Source: CAVRIA01 sp963721115
GTDB taxonomy: Bacteria > Desulfobacterota > Binatia > HRBIN30 > CADEER01
Reading direction: 5' to 3'
Assembly (NCBI GenBank): GCA_963721115.1
Contig: CAVRIA010000014.1
Span: forward strand, 62,001 to 126,000
Length of the DNA: 64,000 nucleotides
Below are positions 62,341-64,000 of this stretch, piece after piece. Under the pieces are notes generated by a model. That model had not been told where the DNA came from and ran no database searches. It saw only the letters and a program-made list of their open reading frames with translations. Both the position numbers and the translations under genes were made by a program. Each line of letters opens with the position of its first letter. Position 1 is the first letter of the stretch.

Positions 62341-62446
62341 GACTGTCGATTTTCTCCGAAACGAGGCCCTTGACTACGCTCAGGACAGGCTTCGACAAGC
62401 TCAGCCTGAGCGGTTGGGGGATTGATTTCAAAGGACTTTGTCCGCT
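62341..62446 (+). repeat. Dispersed repeat sharing ends with 13708-13791
   Basis: It opens gactgtcgattttctcc and includes gaggcccttgactacgctca and ttcgacaagctcagcctgag, the latter also the arm of the nested palindromic repeats. It is downstream of the exported gene. The stretch 62310-62861 contains this element and otherwise nothing that looks coding; its base composition is a little lower in GC near the transposase. Confidence 0.6.
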
Positions 62447-62861
62447 CACCCTTCTATGAGTGCCCGCTGTCAAGTGGCACGACGCAGGGGGGGTGAAAGT
62501 TGTTCTGGGGAGCTCGCGGGGTGGTGGACGGCGACGGCCGGCGTCGTTCGTACGGAGCAGCATCGGGGCGATGGCTGAGGCATGCGGTCCCGCAAGCGAA
62601 GGTCGGTACCCATCGAGGCACCTGACGCCACCTTCTATTCGTGTCGGTGTGATCATTCTCACCGTGCACCAGATTCCCTATTCGCTGTGCGCAGGACCGA
62701 GGGAACATACGCTCCTTCTGAGAGCTGCGGCTCGCACAAGGCGGGCCCGGGTGAGCGTCGAGCTGTATGTTCGCCTCAGTGTTCTCCATGATGCATTCCG
62801 TTTGAATCGGCGCTGGCAATCTCCTCTGCAACTCTCGCGGGCTCTGCCTTGGCTTACGAGA

Positions 62862-63977
62862 TCAGGCCGCTCTCAACACATACGTTTCCATCTCGCCCGT
62901 GATGGCATTGGGCAGCGTTGCCCCAAACGCACAGCGCCACAGTGCAATAACCAGCCTGCGAGCCACAGCCACGATCCCCACTCGTCGTTGCCGCCGTCCC
63001 GCGTTGGCGAATCTCTCATTGAACCACTGGGTCAATGCACTGTGTGGCTGCCAGCGCACCCATGACCAGGCGATCTGGATCACCACCCGGCGCAGCCACC
63101 GGTTCCCTGCCTTGTCGATTCCCTGCTCATGCAGAGTGTCCCCGCTTTGATATGGCGTCGGTGTCAGCCCCGTGCTCCCTCCCACCTCGCGGCGGTTGCG
63201 AAATTCTCGCCACGCAAACAGCTCCACCACCAGAATGCGGGCCCCCTGGGGCCCGATCCCGCGCAGACTCACCAAGCGCTGCATCATATCGATGGCGCTG
63301 CCCGACTCGGCCGCTTCCTTTAGCTCCGCCTCCATCTCCTCCTCGATGCCGTGAATCTGTCGCTCGAGGATCTCCATTCGCTCGATCTCCCGCTCGAGCC
63401 GCCGGCGCAGTCCCTCCCCCAGCACCGATTCATCCCACAGCCGCAGACTCGCCACTTCCTCCCGCACCTTGCTCCAGCGCCTGACCGATACTCCGTGCAC
63501 GGCCAGCAGACCACGGATGCGATTGCGAATCCGGGTGCGCTCCTCGACCAGCGTGGCCAGATCTCGATGCAGCTGGCGGGCATCCTCGATCTGCGGCGGT
63601 GGAACCCGCACCACACTCCACACCTTCGGCTCGCCCATCGTGTGACGACACAACAGCTTCAGCAGGCTATCGACGTCGAGCCCGTCGGACTTCGCGCGCC
63701 GCTTGCGGCGGTCGACTTCGATGCTGGCCGAATCCACCACCACGTTCTTCACCCCAATCGACTCCAGCCAGCGGTGCAGCCAAAACCCATCCGGTCCTGC
63801 TTCGTAGCAGCTCACTACCGGCGCATCCTCGGGCAGCCCGAAGCGCCGCTTGGCCGCGGCAATCTCCTCCTGCACCGCCGCCCGGTCGCCGGCATCGACG
63901 TTCTTCTTGCGCGCCTTCTGCCCCAGGCCGGTCGTGAACCCGAGCTTCCACTTCCGGGCTCCGAGCTCAAAGGTCAT
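62862..63977 (-). mobile_element. IS110-family transposase, possibly 5' partial
   Basis: The ORF has 371 residues. The N-terminal DEDD-type domain contains WKLGFTTGLGQKARKKNVDA, VVSCYEAGPDGFWLHRWLES and RAKSDGLDVDSLLKLLCRHT. A coiled-coil of about 60 residues (RLEREIERMEILERQIHGIE) separates it from the C-terminal Transposase_20 domain with LVSLRGIGPQGARILVVELF, GLTPTPYQSGDTLHEQGIDK and GNRWLRRVVIQIAWSW, carrying the conserved Ser of the IS110 family's second catalytic site. The ATG at 63977 follows TSGRILH in the same frame, and family members usually begin a little earlier, so the true start may lie beyond the window. IS110 elements lack terminal inverted repeats, and the boundaries were not defined. 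Confidence 0.85.
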
Positions 63978-64000
63978 GTGCAGGATCCTGCCGCTCGTGC

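Noticed and set aside
62460..63065. A plus-strand ORF between the exported gene and the transposase
   Set aside because: Overlaps the IS110 coding sequence in its last third and has no domain-like composition; probably shadow sequence.

Overview
The window is high-GC bacterial chromosome with dense genes, many 4-base ATGA/GTGA stop-start overlaps, and mostly soil- or sediment-type catabolic and envelope functions. Acyl-CoA synthetases, a thiolase/DUF35 pair, an F420-type LLM oxidoreductase, a sulfotransferase and secreted proteins with Thr-Pro linkers and dockerin-like CxGDCNGDG repeats together suggest an uncultured deltaproteobacterial-type lineage such as Candidatus Binatota. That placement is inference from gene content; no rRNA or tRNA gene was recognised.

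Layout. 1-4.1 kb: a DUF1549/DUF1553 plus DUF1501 pair, badly frameshifted. 4.1-12.0 kb (minus): four overlapping polytopic membrane-protein genes, including a recent tandem duplication (7.3-9.6 and 9.7-12.0 kb) in which one copy has a one-base insertion. 12.3-19.4 kb (plus): alkyl-sulfatase-like MBL protein, Gfo/Idh/MocA dehydrogenase and SDR (overlapping), sulfotransferase, MGAT-like acyltransferase, orphan MalK-type ATPase. 19.6-26.4 kb: MgtC/DUF4010 protein, a CrtC/AttH-like hypothetical, a YfhO-family membrane protein, a small hypothetical and an enoyl-CoA hydratase. 26.4-35.9 kb (minus): a tightly coupled seven-gene envelope operon. It encodes a lipoprotein with YVTN propeller and cohesin-like domain, four paralogous secreted proteins (the last with a dockerin-like pair of repeats), a TPR plus outer-membrane beta-barrel protein, and a FecR-domain protein. 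36.2-38.7 kb (minus): TetR regulator with a palindromic operator, SAM methyltransferase, and an HgcA-HgcB-like corrinoid/ferredoxin fusion.

38.8-47.3 kb (minus): acyl-CoA synthetase, hybrid-type sensor kinase, LLM oxidoreductase, MBL hydrolase, and a large secreted protein with a roughly 250-residue Thr-Pro linker and dockerin-like end. 47.6-54.9 kb: amidohydrolase with a DsbA-like isomerase, a phytoene-desaturase-like FAD enzyme (minus), thiolase plus DUF35 plus a SnoaL-like remnant plus a GT39-like membrane protein, and a small zinc-ribbon protein. 54.9-58.4 kb (minus): quinone-reductase-type MDR, a long-chain acyl-CoA synthetase and a small membrane protein. 58.7-62.3 kb (plus): molybdopterin oxidoreductase coupled to an exported protein. 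62.9-64 kb: IS110-family transposase at the edge.

The window also carries at least four families of short dispersed repeats. One, a 78-base GC-rich unit, sits in front of start codons at three loci and ends in a Shine-Dalgarno-like AAAGG. Single-base indels interrupt several otherwise well-conserved genes, so either assembly error or real decay must be excluded before calling those genes dead. The best candidates for an undescribed system are the 26.4-35.9 kb envelope operon and the TetR-methyltransferase-HgcAB-like cluster.
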